Source of the DNA: Echinococcus granulosus
Lineage: Eukaryota > Platyhelminthes > Cestoda > Cyclophyllidea > Taeniidae
Assembly (NCBI RefSeq): GCF_000524195.1
Contig: NW_020170419.1
Span: 504,717 to 568,716, forward strand
DNA: 64,000 nt
Direction of reading: 5' to 3'
Shown here: piece after piece, positions 27,301-39,800 of the stretch
Layout: each line of letters opens with the position of its first letter
Position numbering within the stretch: position 1 is the first letter of the stretch
Program-made: the position numbers and the translations under genes
The notes under the pieces: model-generated
Seen by the model: the letters and a program-made list of their open reading frames with translations, nothing else
Told to the model about the DNA's origin: nothing
The model's database searches: none

Positions 27301-30300
27301 TCAAAAATTTTTCACAATGAATTATTTCCAGGTGGTTCCACATACAGTGGTAAATCGGCACCACTTAAAACTCCTGGTCACAATGAAATCCGTACCTAGC
27401 GCAACAGGGAAACGGGATAATGGGAGATGGGAGAGAAAAGAAAACTTCATTCTCCCCTTGCAAATTACTTGAGCAAATGTCTTCCACAGATTGCGTTATA
27501 GATGGCGTATAGTTGATTCGAAATATTTTTTCCATAATTTTTAGTTTATTTTGACACAAGAGCGAGTTGCAGTGACCGCCGGATGTTTCGTTTAATCAGA
27601 TTGGAGGCAAATACTAATTTTGGCCTCATTTTTTGGTAATTTAAGAAGAATTTTTGTAAAAGAAAAGGCGAAAAATTATCACAAATTAATTAATAAGTTA
27701 AGAGGAGGAGAGCGAGAAAAAAAGGACAAAATAAACGCACCTTTAACGGCATGTATCTCGAGGATGATTTCGGCCGTGACGATGAGGGCATCCAGCAGGA
27801 CTAGGGAGCACATCACCAGCTGAATTATGGGCTCACGCATCAAGTGGAGCACTCGGCTTTTTAATTTTCTAAAAAACAATCTTCTTTTAAGAATCAAACT
27901 TTCCTTTTGTCAGCAAAAATGTATTTTTTCAAAATTTGACCAAACTAGTAAAAATCATTTGAGGTCTTGAGGCGGGCCGGGCGAAGACCGCAAAAACGTG
28001 AAAACAGCCAGTTCTACTGGACATGCAGGATTTGCTAGAGGGACTCCATCATTTAGCGCACTGTTAGCCTCAAACTTCGCACCAGTCATTTTGGATGGAA
28101 TCCTTGTGACTGACAACCTCTCCAGATTCATCAACTTAAAGCACTATTGAGGGTCCACTCGCCTAGCTTACTAACTGATGGTCAGGAGAACTCGCGGAAC
28201 TTTTCCACTTCTGTTGGAAATAATTGAACTAAAGGAGAAATCCGGTGAGACTAATCCCTCGGTGGACTCCAATCCCACACGCAAATGGTCCCAATGGGGG
28301 GATGCGGAGACCTTGTTAGCATCCATTAGCGAACCGACAGGTGGAGGGGAAAGGCTTCAAACTCTCAAGTAGAGTTGATTTAAATACTAAATCAACCTAT
28401 TCATTCCATTATAACATAATTGAATTTTTCCCGGGATTGGAAAAATGGGTTGCTTTCTAATCACCGCTCGGTCGAGTTGGGGATCTACGTGTCTACCTAG
28501 CCGGAAGAGGTGAGGCGATTCAGTTCGCCTTCGACCGTATTTCATAGGAGGAAAAAAGGAGGTTGGAGAGGGAAGGAGGTGGAGGGAAAAGAGGGTGAAA
28601 CAAAATGAGATTAAAAAAATCCAGGTGGGAACTCACCCCTTGGCGAACTTGACTTCGTTTCTATGGCAAGCCTCCTGTTGCAACAAGGCACAGTCAATGT
28701 TGTCTTTCTGCATTTGACGCAAGAAACGACGGGTTGAAATCCACCCAGGGTAGAGAGTACATCTACAATTGCATCCAGGAAAAGTGGTCTTTTTTCTCAC
28801 AAAATGGCGATAATGAAGGTGGGAAAAGGAAAATTGATTTCCATGATGGTTAGTCGGGGGAAACGGGAAAGGTGGAGAATTTGCTCTACTTACGTTGCTT
28901 TAAAAAGAGTCTAAAAAGAATTTTAAATATTGGGGAAATTTATTTATTCCCTTGTTTTTAGGCAAAAAAGGAAGTAATTGAGGAATTCAATCACCTTAAG
29001 TAGGGCTGAAGCGGTAGTTTTGGTGGGGCTGCGGAGATTTTCAGAAGCACTGCTCTCTGAGTTGATAAAATTAACAAGAAGGCAAAAAATGGGCGTCAGA
29101 GGGGTAAGAAAAGTCAAGGGAGAAGTAATTTGCCCCTCTTTTGATAGGTTAACACTCTTTTTTTTGGTAAAAAGCGAGAAATTTATAGCCTCCGACTCAT
29201 TTTTCTCTCGGGCAAGAGGTGGTCGACTTCAAGCCGGGCCACGCTTTTCGATTACGCGCCCCCCTCCCGCCTCCATCCCCACGCCATCAAGCAAAAAGTT
29301 GTCCAAAATAAAATACTTCTGCGCATTAAAAGTTCCAAATTTAAAAAAAATATTTAATTGTGAAGTGTTTTATTTTCTACCCATATTGTTCTTGAATAGA
29401 AGCGGGGTGGTTGGACTAGAAAGTGGTCAAAACAGATGTCGGAAGACAATCGTGGTAAGGAGGCCATTGAATTTGGCGGGAAGGGGGGCGGCGAGAAGAC
29501 GATTTGCTCTTAATCCACGCAAGGCACCTCCTTTTGTAGTGTTTTTACTGCTTCTCGCCCCCTCCTTTACAGGATTTCCATAATTTGGAGCTCTACGTCG
29601 GAGGCCGCAGGTCTATCCGCACCCGCGGCCAAATGAAGGAGGACTAACCGTGTCCTACCCCCCCCCCCCAAAAAAAAAAAGAATATGGGCACAAAGGAAA
29701 ACACAGATTAGGTGTTGGTGCATGGCCTGATAGATTATTCACCTACCCCCTTCCACCGGGAAAGGAATGCCTGCAAAGCACCTTTTTCCATTTGTTTTGG
29801 GCTGCCAAAATTAGTAAGCGAGTATTCTTATAAAATTCAGTTTTCTAAATGATTTTCTTGGGATTTTACGCTTTCTTTTGAATTCTGTCAAAATTTTCAA
29901 AAACGGCAGAAAATAAACAATTTTCGGTGCTTAAGGATAGCAAACTTGGAGGCGTTTACGAGGAAAAAATGGGAAGAATCAAACCCCATTTTTTGGCTTC
30001 CTTTGCCCCTTCCCGTCCCCCAAAAAAACTTAATAGGGTGGTTATTTCTTGCTTTCCGAATTAAAAAAATCTGCAACGAGCGTCCCTTTTAAGGACAGAA
30101 AAAAGCAAAGAAGATCTAAAAGTTCCCTGCCTCTCATCTAAACCGACCGAAGGTTCAAATTCAAGCTACTCTTTCTGACAGCGCCTTTTTTTCTAAAAGT
30201 CGTTTTATGATAAAAATGTTATCTATTTTAAGTGTATTTAAAGAAGAATAACTAAATATATTTGCATTTATTTTAGTTGAAAAATTACCACAATATAAAA

Positions 30301-31505
30301 GAAGGGGGGCATCCTTAGGATCGGCTTATCCTGACCACTTAAATATTCCCTTTAACAAGCCAAAATTTTTGGTGCTGTTGAAGCATAAATCTCTTTTTTT
30401 AAATAAAATTTTGAATAATTGAAAAGCAAAAGTAGTAAAGAGATGAAGGGAAAATATTATCTGGAAGATAAACTATTTTTAGCAATAGCGAGAGACCGAG
30501 ACCGAGTGGGAGGGCGGGAGGTGCGCATGGGGCCAAATCTACCTTCGCAAGAAGTACCTTACGAGTTGCCCCAAAAAAAGGACAAAAGTGGTAAAATAAA
30601 TAAAGTGGTTAATAAATAAATTTAGTTCTTTGTTAATTACGGAAAGGAAATGTGCCTGAAGGGAAAAAAATATGTTGTCTTTCGTGCCACCCCTGTCGTT
30701 TCTACAACGGGAATACAGGGGAGGAAAAATGTTCTTTAAAACTACCTATAAATTTACCTTCTTTAAACATTTCAAAAGTGAAGTTGTTTTACTGATTGAA
30801 TAAAAAAGATAAATTGAGGGAGCAATTCATTCGCAGATTTAGTAACACTTCAAATGACCAGTTAAAGGACAAATGAAACACTTTGTTAGCCTCAGAAACC
30901 GGAGGCGCGAAAAGATCCACCTTTTCGCCATTTCTCCCGTTTTTGCATTATTTATTACTAAAAATAAACGGTTGTTTTGTTTATTTTTTGCTTCAATAAA
31001 ATTCGGAACCTTGGTTTACGAAAATTATCTCCTACCTCCGCTTTTACCGCCGATTTTCTCGTCAATTTAACAATTTTTCCGCAGTTTTTTCTCCAAAATA
31101 AAAACATTTGTAATAAAAAATTGTTAGAAAACAAACATTTGAAATATTTACAAATGCAAAATGTAAAAGCAGAGCCATTTCACAGGCCCTCCTACAATGA
31201 GGTAAAGAGTTTGGGTAGGGGGGAGAAGCGGGCCTGGGAGAGGAGCTCCCGCCTGACCGCAGCCAAAGGCCCAATTAAGGCTATCAAAAGGGCTTGAAAG
31301 ACTTGCACACTTTAGAGGGTAAAATAAAGAAGCAAAGGCTCAAACAGGGCGGATAGGCAAAAGGGAAGGGATACAAATTTGCACTTATTCAAAAAAAAGT
31401 AGGCGATAGAAATAACCCAACTCACTTATATCCAATGTGTCCATTTTTGGGGGGCTTCACACCACGTACAGGCACAAACACCGATTCCAGGGTCTTTGAG
31501 GTCAT
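18384..31505 (-). CDS. HVCN1: voltage-gated proton channel Hv1, divergent, eight exons
   Basis: Voltage-sensor-only proton channel of plasma or phagosomal membrane, normally a dimer joined by its C-terminal coiled coil. Exons in transcript order: 31505-31426, 28762-28637, 27868-27741, 23586-23048, 20937-20814, 20403-20288, 20093-20015, 18670-18384. All phases join, giving 492 residues against 273 in human. S1 has VLLDALIVTAE (Asp95 = human D112, Glu102 = E119). S2 has HFLSILILCVFVIQLAVK (His260 = H140, Phe270 = F150, Gln273 at E153, Lys277 = K157). S3 has IVDGIIIIISLIADG (Asp294 = D174, Asp305 = D185). S4 has LIWRIVRVVN (Leu323 at R205, Trp325 = W207, Arg326 = R208, Arg329 = R211, Asn332 = N214). 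A coiled coil follows (334-395), then a Ser/Pro/Asn-rich tail of about 95 residues. The S2 exon ends at a GC donor. Start: ATG at 31505 with in-frame stops just upstream. Exons 1 and 2 rest on phase and composition; the rest on homology. Confidence 0.88.
20814..20937 (-). CDS. HVCN1: Hv1 exon 5: S3 and S4 voltage-sensor helices
   Basis: Acceptor ttatttgtag, 41 codons, then a donor at AACA/GTGCGT. It encodes S3 with its two conserved aspartates and S4 with LIWRIVRVVN. The family signature of S4 is R-x-W-R-x-x-R-x-x-N; here the first Arg is Leu while the other four positions are kept. The S3-S4 linker is two residues shorter than in human and lacks the zinc-binding histidine H193. The exon boundary before Ile-Val-Asp is at the same protein position as in my alignment to human (KFE then ILD), which supports the call independently. 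Confidence 0.88.
23048..23586 (-). CDS. HVCN1: Hv1 exon 4: extended S1-S2 loop and S2 helix
   Basis: Open for 180 codons (predicted residues 112-291). The last 35 residues are the S2 helix and its cytoplasmic end (FFRLKFE), matching human S2 up to the KFE just before S3. The first 140 or so residues have no counterpart in human Hv1, where this loop is short. They contain ten cysteines (143, 161, 162, 183, 184, 192, 222, 227, 228, 249), an N-glycosylation sequon (Asn167-Arg-Ser) and histidines, as expected of an extracellular segment. The acceptor at 23587-23588 is weak in pyrimidines. An in-phase alternative acceptor inside the exon (before GACAAGCAAGAGG, in the Gly-Gly-Gln region near residue 197) would shorten the loop. 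The donor is GAG/GCAAGT, a GC-AG intron. Confidence 0.7.
25294..25587 (-). other. protein-like ORF inside Hv1 intron 3, unassigned
   Basis: On the minus strand an acceptor-like sequence (cgacttccag) leads into about 90 open codons with mixed composition (KGDNVLSPTVEKRTEDSDVP...) and a stop at 25294. Its phase does not fit the Hv1 exons on either side: joining it to the S1 exon gives an immediate stop. It could be an exon of a nested gene, a poison exon or chance. I recognise no family. Confidence 0.2.
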
Positions 31506-31559
31506 ACAGAGGACAAGCAGGTAGGTGGTGCACTAGGTGGCAGTCGTTGTGATCGAGGG

Positions 31560-31829
31560 TTAAGGTGATAAGATCCACACTTTGACTGGAATACATCCAA
31601 GTGCACAGTGGCACCAAATGCTTCTGTTCCTCCTATTCTTCTTTGCCTCCTCCTCCACCGCCTCCATCGCCTCCACCTCCGCCTCTTCACCCTTCTCCTC
31701 CGCCTTGTCCTCCACCCCGTTTTGGTTTGCCATGTGGTACAGTGCTGCTCTCCCATTGGTCGCCTCGGCCAAGGGAATGGGACTATTAGATGTGTCTGGC
31801 ATTGTTGCTACTGCCTGCCTGCAAGACAC
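31560..31829 (-). other. acidic ORF upstream of the Hv1 start, same frame
   Basis: A 89-codon minus-strand ORF in the same frame as the predicted Hv1 ATG, but separated from it by in-frame stops. Its middle is a Glu/Ala/Val-rich block (EEKGEEAEVEAMEAVEEEAK) translated from a GGA/GGC-rich low-complexity tract. Human Hv1 has an acidic N-terminal tract, so an alternative first exon is conceivable; a simple-repeat artefact or upstream ORF is at least as likely. Confidence 0.2.
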
Positions 31830-31999
31830 GTGGCAGGCCGGGGGGGGGGGCGGCAGAATAAGGGGAGGGGACGGATATTTTTACATACTTCCTAATCCAG
31901 AAAAACAGAAGAAGATGTTCAATCAGGCATTCTAACACCACTTAATTGTGGCATTCTTACTGAGCCGCCCTTTTCCCTACTTTTGAGAGTACTGAGCAA

Positions 32000-34900
32000 A
32001 AAGGAAAAAAGAAAAGAGAAAATCCATCAAATTTGTTTACCGGTTATGCGTAATGGCATGTCTTTTATGTTTCTCGTTTTGTTTTGCCCTTTCCTCATCA
32101 TCGCTTTCCAGACAACGCAAGGGGAAATGAAGGTGTGGTTCCGCCTCAGGGGTGTGGTTTAGCCTGCGAGTGGTGTACCAATAGGACATTGTTGATGCCG
32201 GTAGGCCGCATAGATGGTAGAAAAAACAAAACTGAACAGAATTTTTGATCTATTTGGAAATTTTGACCAAGTTCCAAATGTGTTGAGTGCTTCAATCTGT
32301 CCGTCGCGTCATTTTACCCTCCAAGTAAAAGTGGACGTCTCTTTTCTAATGAAAAATGGCACTTCTTTAAAAAACTCCTCGTGGTAAAATTTTATCATAA
32401 GGTGACTTTAGTGGCAAGAAGGAAGTAGAAATTTTGCGGAAAGAAGGAGGAAAAATTTCGTTTCCTGCCTCCACCCTAGAAAAGTCACTTCCAGCGGTCA
32501 AGATGGTGCCGCTGTTGGACATTACGAAGCATGCTGTCTCAAGTGGCCAAGTTTTTTTCCGGAAAAGTTTTTCTTTCTTTAAAGATTTGAATTGTTGATT
32601 AATTAGGAATTGGATGGTCTAAATGACCTGCAAAATGGATTTATTTTTGTCTGATTTTGTCTGGCTTGAGAAGTCAGTCGGAGAACTGAATTATACCTGA
32701 TTCTCTAAGGCGTCTACACTTTCTCCCTTCAAGTGTTTTAAATAGTTTAGTTTGATTTCTTTTGGAGGGCGGTAAATATGAAAAAAAGCCAACTAGCCTC
32801 TTTCTCCTGCTTTTTTGATAAGTAAAAAGTAGAGGACAAGGAAGAAGATTTCTTCCTAACGAATATCTAGTCTCATTCTTCAACCCCTTTTGTTTTTGGC
32901 AAACTCGTAAAAATTACCAAAAAGGGCGGATTTTAAAGCGCCACTCGTCTTATTTTCCTCTCCTTCTCCCCTCCTCCTCTCTTTATTCCCCTTGTAGGTT
33001 AAATATCTCACACAAGAAAGAAGTTTATGGGTGGGTACACCCACAGAACCTAAGGTCTTGGATGCCATTATCAGCAAACGTTGGTGACTGGAGTGGCATT
33101 TCCGTATCTTCATTTAAAGTACCTCAAGGTCCTATGTAACCATGGCAGCAGTACACATCTGGAAACACACTTTCGCACTTAAAAAATCTAAGTTAATGAG
33201 AGATTGTTTGACATTTACCAGACCTCTGTCTACCAGTCTGTTCGTTTGTCCGATCTTCTGTGAGGTGACACTTGAGTAGTGAAAGCGTGTTCCCCACCTC
33301 ATTAATACACCCAAAAAAGAGTCCTAATTTTTCGCGTTTGGGAGGGTTTTAAACCGATGGGATGCTCGGCGCCTCCATACGGCTTGTTAATCCTCGTCAC
33401 TGGTATGTGGAGCAAAAATTTCTCCTCCGTAAATCTGCATTGAACGGCCTTACCGGGTCCGTTTAAGAGGCCGCCAAAATGGCACTCATTCTATTAGATT
33501 AAACAAACATTGAAAAAGTAATGGAGTAAGTAATTAAATGTGACGGCGCTTGTCATTTGATGCGTCCCTACCTATGGACCAATGTTGGTTAATGTTTTGG
33601 GGAGAAAAAATGTGGTCGCTTGAACACCGATGGCACATGGCAACACGCGAAGGAGAAAAAGATGGGAGAAGTGAAGAGGAGACAAATTTTAAGCATAAAA
33701 AGGGACACCTTTGAGGTGGTGCCAGTCAAATTCGGTAGTCAACAGCCTCTTGGGGGGAGAGGTGGAGGAAGGGGAAAGTTTACAAATCAGCATAGTTATA
33801 TGGGGACAGGGGTCCGTGTAACCGGACAGCTAGTCACCTAAACGGTAAGACCAGAAAAAACAAACAAAGGAGCGAATATGTAACACATGTGCCGACAGAT
33901 TGGTCAAGTGGACCAGACCACCAGTCAGCAAAAGGACATCATGTGGTAATTGGCGTTGGCAAGGTCCTATCCGTCAAAACATAGCGATAAACTTGCAAAC
34001 TTACCCCGTGGGCTCGGAATTGCGACCAAAGCAGAGGCAAAGTGAGACTAATGAAGATGGGGAGAAAATATCCACCCTAATATCTTCCACTTTCATCTGG
34101 ACCGAATTTTAATTGCCTCGTTATCATAACTTTGACTGAGTCGGGCATAAGTGAAGAGGGAAAGAATAAACAAACAGGCAAATAATTGGGCAACCGCCTG
34201 ACCGCTTCAGGGGTTGAGTGAGAAGTCAGGTGGTGAGGTGGTTCGTTGTTTTTCTCTCATGAGTGGAAAGGGTGTCCAAATTATGATAAAAAGCATCGAA
34301 ATTGTTTTACCTTCCTTATTTTATCAGGAAGGTTATAAGGCGGGAACTTAGCAGTGATCTTGAAATTAGCTAATGACTCTCAGAAATAGGGTCACTCTCT
34401 TCAACCTTACCCATGACATGCACATGCGCTGCCACTACCTGTCTTTTCTCTTTTTCTCTTAAATCAGTACTTTTGAGCGAGGCGGTTCAGCTGTGTGAAG
34501 TAAACCCCCCGCCTTCCCCAACCCACCATCCAACCGACCAACATAGCCACTTCTCCCTTGATCTCCCCCAGGAGAGATAATAAATTCCAATGAAGAGATG
34601 TATTATTAATGTAGGGAAAGCCTGGAAGTCAATTCCATTGGCAAGGAGAGGTGGAGACCTCGGAGAGTGAAATGTCCAACCTCCCCCCCCCCTCATCGAG
34701 CCTAAAATGTACAAGTAAACAAAAATTAAAGCAAAACGAGTTACAGCCATTTCTCAAGGACATCTTATGCAGTTAAAAAACAGAAGAAAATCAACTACTG
34801 AATTAGTGCATAAATTTGTTGGGCTAAATGGAAGTTTTTCAAACCCTCTTTTTATCACTGAACAAGAGGGAGGGGGATGATTGGCATGAGAGAGGCGTTT

Positions 34901-35000
34901 AAAGTGACTTTGTCTCAGGGTTGGGAAACTGGGAGAGAGGGAAGGAGAGGGCGGAGGCAGAAGAAAGGAGGCCCATTACCTAGGTGGGTAAAAAGTCATA
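32000..35000. other. mostly non-coding stretch upstream of HVCN1
   Basis: Purine- and pyrimidine-rich simple sequence, C runs and short ORFs. Two ATGs in good contexts exist on the plus strand (near 32502 and 33142), each followed by a few dozen open codons, but no exon chain can be built from them. No RNA gene or transposon recognised. Confidence 0.4.
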
Positions 35001-35075
35001 CTAGCAGCGGATGACCTCTCAATCCTCAATTGTTGTGATACCGCATCTCTCACCTCCCTCCTTCTCATTGGTCAG

Positions 35076-35909
35076 TTGGATCGCTGGGAGCTGTCAGATT
35101 TTGAGTTGGGATATCCTGTAAGGGGAGAACTTTCTTCCCACCTTAAAGTGTTTTGTAGGTTGGTAGTGGGGTGGAGGGAAGGGAATGTCTCAGCTTATCT
35201 ACCCTCAAGAGGTACCGTGAGGAGTAGATACCACCTCTGTGGTAGTCTCTGGATGGCGCAGAGAAGAACTGCGTCTCCGTGCCCAGTCAAATAGCGATAA
35301 GGTCAGTAAGTGGCCACCCATTTGATGTGAGGTGAGTCGGGCCTGATACATGCCCTCCCACCAGTTAGCCTGTCACTGAGTTTTTCACTACCTCCACTGC
35401 GTAGACACTGATTTTTCTTGAAGGCTAAAGCAAGAAGGAGGCAGTTTAGAGGACATCTCTATCAGACCTTCACATCTGCCTAGTTAAGCTTTTCTGACCC
35501 ATTTTTTTCTGTTTATTTTTTTAACTCGTCCACCCTCTGCCCTACAAGTGAATTGTCAACTAACACATCCCCTGACACCTGCCATAAAGCATTCCGGACT
35601 GTTTACGTTTATAAATGACAAAAATTTTCGACCGTATGTCTCTCCTACTCTTGACATTTGTGGCAAGGCTAATCCTCTGTACCCACCCTCGTGTTTCCCC
35701 TTTCTCCTTTTAATTTTTTGCCCCCTCCAAAGTCCCAGTTTTTCGCAGTCCAGCTACCCATGCTTTCCCGTCCAACAAAAAATGAGGTGGCAAAACTACC
35801 CCATGCATGTTTGGAGGTCGCCAAAAGCCTCGGATATGGTGAATTTGCGCAGTCTCTATATCAACTTTACCTTCAGCTACCACCGATGCCTCCTCGGCAA
35901 GTTTTGTGA
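35076..35909 (+). CDS. possible last two exons of an unidentified plus-strand gene
   Basis: Two exon-like pieces that fit together. The first, 35076-35117, has a pyrimidine-rich acceptor (tctcattggtcag), 14 codons (LDRWELSDFELGYP) and a donor gtaagg. The second, 35754-35909, has an acceptor cgcagtccag, 51 codons (LPMLSRPTKNEVAKLPHACL and onward, ending LPPMPPRQVL) and a TGA stop. Both join in phase 0. An AATAAA lies 70 bases after the stop (35979-35984). Composition is protein-like, but I recognise no family and cannot place upstream exons. Confidence 0.35.
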
Positions 35910-36828
35910 CCTACCGAGTGTGTGACTTTTTTGGAGGGGAGGTTATGCTTCCTTGCCTTTAAAGGACAAAAAAGAAAAAATAAAACCGATTTACTAGTTC
36001 TGGTTGCTTCGAAGGTCACCACTTTTTTGCCCTACAGTTGGGGGCCCTTTTTTGTTCCTCAGTGAGTGAAAGATTTGTGGGTGAAGAATACCTTTTAAAG
36101 GCACACTACACACTCACGGACATGGGAGAGGAAGGAAATGAAGGAGGGAGTTATTAGCCTCGATTTCTGTGAGGAAAGTCATAGGAATAACCTCTGGTGT
36201 ACATTTGTTCACACTTTCACATCACATGGACTTCAGGCAGAGTCAAAAAGGGGAGAAACTCACAGATTGCCCTGCCAAACCGGGTGTGGTCTGATTCACC
36301 TGCATGACTTTTCTGGCTGTTTTATCACTCATGTCCTTTGGTACTGAGTATTTTGTCAGTCTAGAGGAAGTCTAGGCTACTCTCCACCTCCATTCCTCCC
36401 CTCTCGCAAGAAATCGTATCACAGAGCCGTCGTCTAAAGGTATAATTTGTTTCCCCTCTCTTTGAATCAGGGGTTTCAGCTTCGCCCAAAGTAACTGCAC
36501 TTTACAGTCAATCAGCCTCCGCTGAAGACCCTAAAGGTGACCTTAAAGAAAGGAAAACAAAGAAAGGTGTAATGGAAACTTTCCTATTTGACAGGCCTGC
36601 GTATTTTTTGTGTATAAACTTTTCTGCCAACCTAATCAACCGCCTGAATGGTGAAGGTCACGTCACATCATCTGTATTTCAAATGGGTCAATACGTCAGG
36701 AGGCTAGAGCTGTGACACGTGGTTAGCACACAAACACGTGCACCCTTACCTGACACAAGTAGTCGTGGGGGGAAGAGAAAAAGAAAAGGAGGGAGAGGAA
36801 GAAAAAAACCCAACAAGGAAGTGGTGCA

Positions 36829-39800
36829 ATGTCGGCATTCTTTGATTATGACGAAGTGACGCCCTTTCTCATCGCCAATCCACCCGATGAGGAGAATATT
36901 GCGAAGATGGACACCCAACTGGATGTGAACAATGGAATTGCCTTACAGACTATAGATAAACTGTGTTTGGAGGGCAAAATTACCGCCACCGAGACAGCCA
37001 TGTACAAAGCCCGCTACATTAAACTTCATGACGCCCTTAAAAGGTAGGTGGGGTGAAGTTTTTATTTCTCCTTGCCAAAAATTGACGGCAATTTTAATGC
37101 CACCTAGTCCTGTCAGATGCGGAGATTCGGTGGTCTGGTAATTCGCTTCCCAAAATTGACGATCTTATTGACAGGCCTGTGGGTGTAAGTATCTCGACTT
37201 CATCAAATGTGGTGGGTGTGGTGTAAATCCCTTCAAATTCGTTTTAGCCGCCTTGATCTTTTATTAGAGTAGGAGGAGGAGGAGGAGGGGGTAGGCGGTG
37301 AGGGGAAGAAAAATAGACAATTTGTTTAGGAAAGGAAGGAAAGAATAGATTGTCTTGGTGTTGTTTACTTCCACCCCCCCCCCCGGCAGAGTTGCTGTGC
37401 TTTCCTCTCCAATGAACGAGGCAAAAGAAAGTTGAGGAGGGGAGTGAAGTGCGATGGGGGTGTGTAAATGTGGAGTTAGGGGAGGGGCGGAGCGATAAAA
37501 TTGTGTCAGACTGCTTGTTAACCACCCTCCATATTCATGCATAAATTGGCTTGTCTTTCATCATGACAGACAAGAGGGAGGAGGGGAGGTGGAGAGGTAT
37601 GTGTGCAGAAAATACCTCATGATGTATAAGCTCGAATTTCTTATCAGAGAAACATTTTGACTTCCAATTTTCAAGATAAGGCTCTAAGTTTTTTTTATTT
37701 GAGGCAACTCAAAATGGATTAGAAAGATATCAAGGAAAAAAGCCCTCTCAGTGGCTATTTTGAATAGGCGGTGGAGGTGGGGAGAGGCGGCCGAGGACGA
37801 GGGGAAATTTAGACTAACCCAGGATTTCACAACAGTTGATCTGATAGGACTGACCTCGGACCTGACCTTTGAAGCACGCAAGTAGCAAACCAAATTAAGG
37901 CGACATCTAGTTGTCAGACCTCCTCAATCGGCCATGTGCCTTATATAATGGGAATGAGGGGAGGGACGGGAGAAGGAAAAAGGGCAAAAAGGATGATGGG
38001 AAACGGCGGGGCGGTTATTAAAAAGGGCGGGATAGGTAAATACTAAGACCAAAATACAACGCCGCAATGTCGATCCACAAGAAAAAGGAGAACTGAGAGG
38101 GAAAAATTAGGGGAAAATAACACAGAGATCAAGAGAAGCCCAAATTATTTGTTGTTTGGGAAAGGAGAAGCCTCATCAAGATATTCACCCTTGTTCTGGT
38201 GGCGTTTGTCCTACTCCTCCACAAGTTCACGTTTTAGATGGTGTTGAGTTTACTCTCTTTTCTTCTCCCTCACTGCTACGATCTCTAGAAAGGCGGGGAA
38301 GAAGGCGGAAAAGAGGGAGGAGTAGTGTTCAATTAAAAAGTTTGACAGAAGTAGAAAAAACCGCAAATTTTCACGTCCTTTTTTGTTTTCCTGCACCAGC
38401 AAAACACCTCCCCTTTTTAACCTTACATTTCAATCCTACCTGTCCAGTTGTCTGATGCCATGGCGGGAGGGTTACTAAGCGAATGGGTGGAGAAGGTTGG
38501 GGGTGGACTGGAGGTGGGCACTATTCTCCCAACTTACCCCTCGCGGCATATACTTATCCATTGGCAAGAGTGAAGGGTGATGCAGTCCGTCACCACCTCT
38601 TTCCTGATTGTGATAGCACTTCTTCCCCGAGTTAATCTATCAGCCTAACATTTTTTTACAATTTTCAGATCACGAGAGAGTGAGCATAAACTTCACATCC
38701 TAATGAAGTACTGCCACACCGAATTGGATCGTCAGGAGATGGAATTATCGAAGGCGGAACAATTTCCTGAGAACGCAGTCACCGAACCATTGATGCTGCG
38801 TGCACAGATAATTAATACGTATAACTGTGCCATGGAGACCGAGGAGCGTGTAGAGACGCTCTCTTACGAAGAGGCACTGCTGAGGGAGGAGAGGAAACTC
38901 CTTAAGCGCGACTTCTCCCGCTTTCCCATGTCCGAGGTGGGTTGAGGTGGGGGGGGGGGGGGGTGGGTATGACAGCAGATTCTGACATCAGCGTTTCTAA
39001 AATTTTGCACACCAGCTCTTCTCAAACAAAATTCACTCCTTTTAAAGTGGTTATTACTTTTCTCCTTTATAGTTGGAGGCTCTTGGAGAAGACATCGACA
39101 TCTTTGCTGTAAGTTGCCCTTGAATGAAATAACTGAAAACCACAAGTCGCAAAAAAAATAGAACAATTAGACAAAAAAATTGAAGCTGAAAACTGAGAGA
39201 TTTTATTTAGAACAATCGGTCTACATTATTACATGCCCAATTTAGTGCTCCAATTTGGTGAAGGTTGCGTGTCACATATATGTGACACATGTAGAGGAGC
39301 CTATAATAGGGTGCAAATTTTAATTAAAAACCGCTTTTTTAGACAGCAAGAAAGCATTTTGATTTGTTAATTTTTTACGTTTTTAGGAAATGGAGAGACG
39401 ATTTAAATCGCTGCAAACACAATACCAGGAGACCTTCATGGAGATCGACATGTTGCGACTGGAAAACAAACGAAGTCGTGAACAACTGCGAGTCTCCAAA
39501 GACTTCCTTGATGACATTCGTTTGGAGCATACAGAGTCACAGCTGCGATTAAATCGAGTCAAAGTGAGTAAAAAACGCCCCAGGCCCATTTTAAAGGCCT
39601 CTTCTCCCCTCCACACTTCCTCGCCTCAATCTTGATGGCCTCCTGACAAATAGAGCTTGTCACTGCGTTAAAATTATTCTCTCCAGGTGATAAAGGTAAT
39701 TTAGGAGCAAAAATATTTTATTTCTGTGGAAATGAAAACAAACTGCACGCTTTTTACTACACCCTCCACAAACAAAGCGGCGAAGTCCCTCGGTTTGTAC

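Noticed and set aside
28978..29583. 201-codon plus-strand ORF
   Set aside because: It begins at a non-ATG codon, runs through T-rich and C-rich simple sequence, has a composition unlike a folded protein and no splice or polyadenylation context. It lies in an Hv1 intron on the opposite strand.
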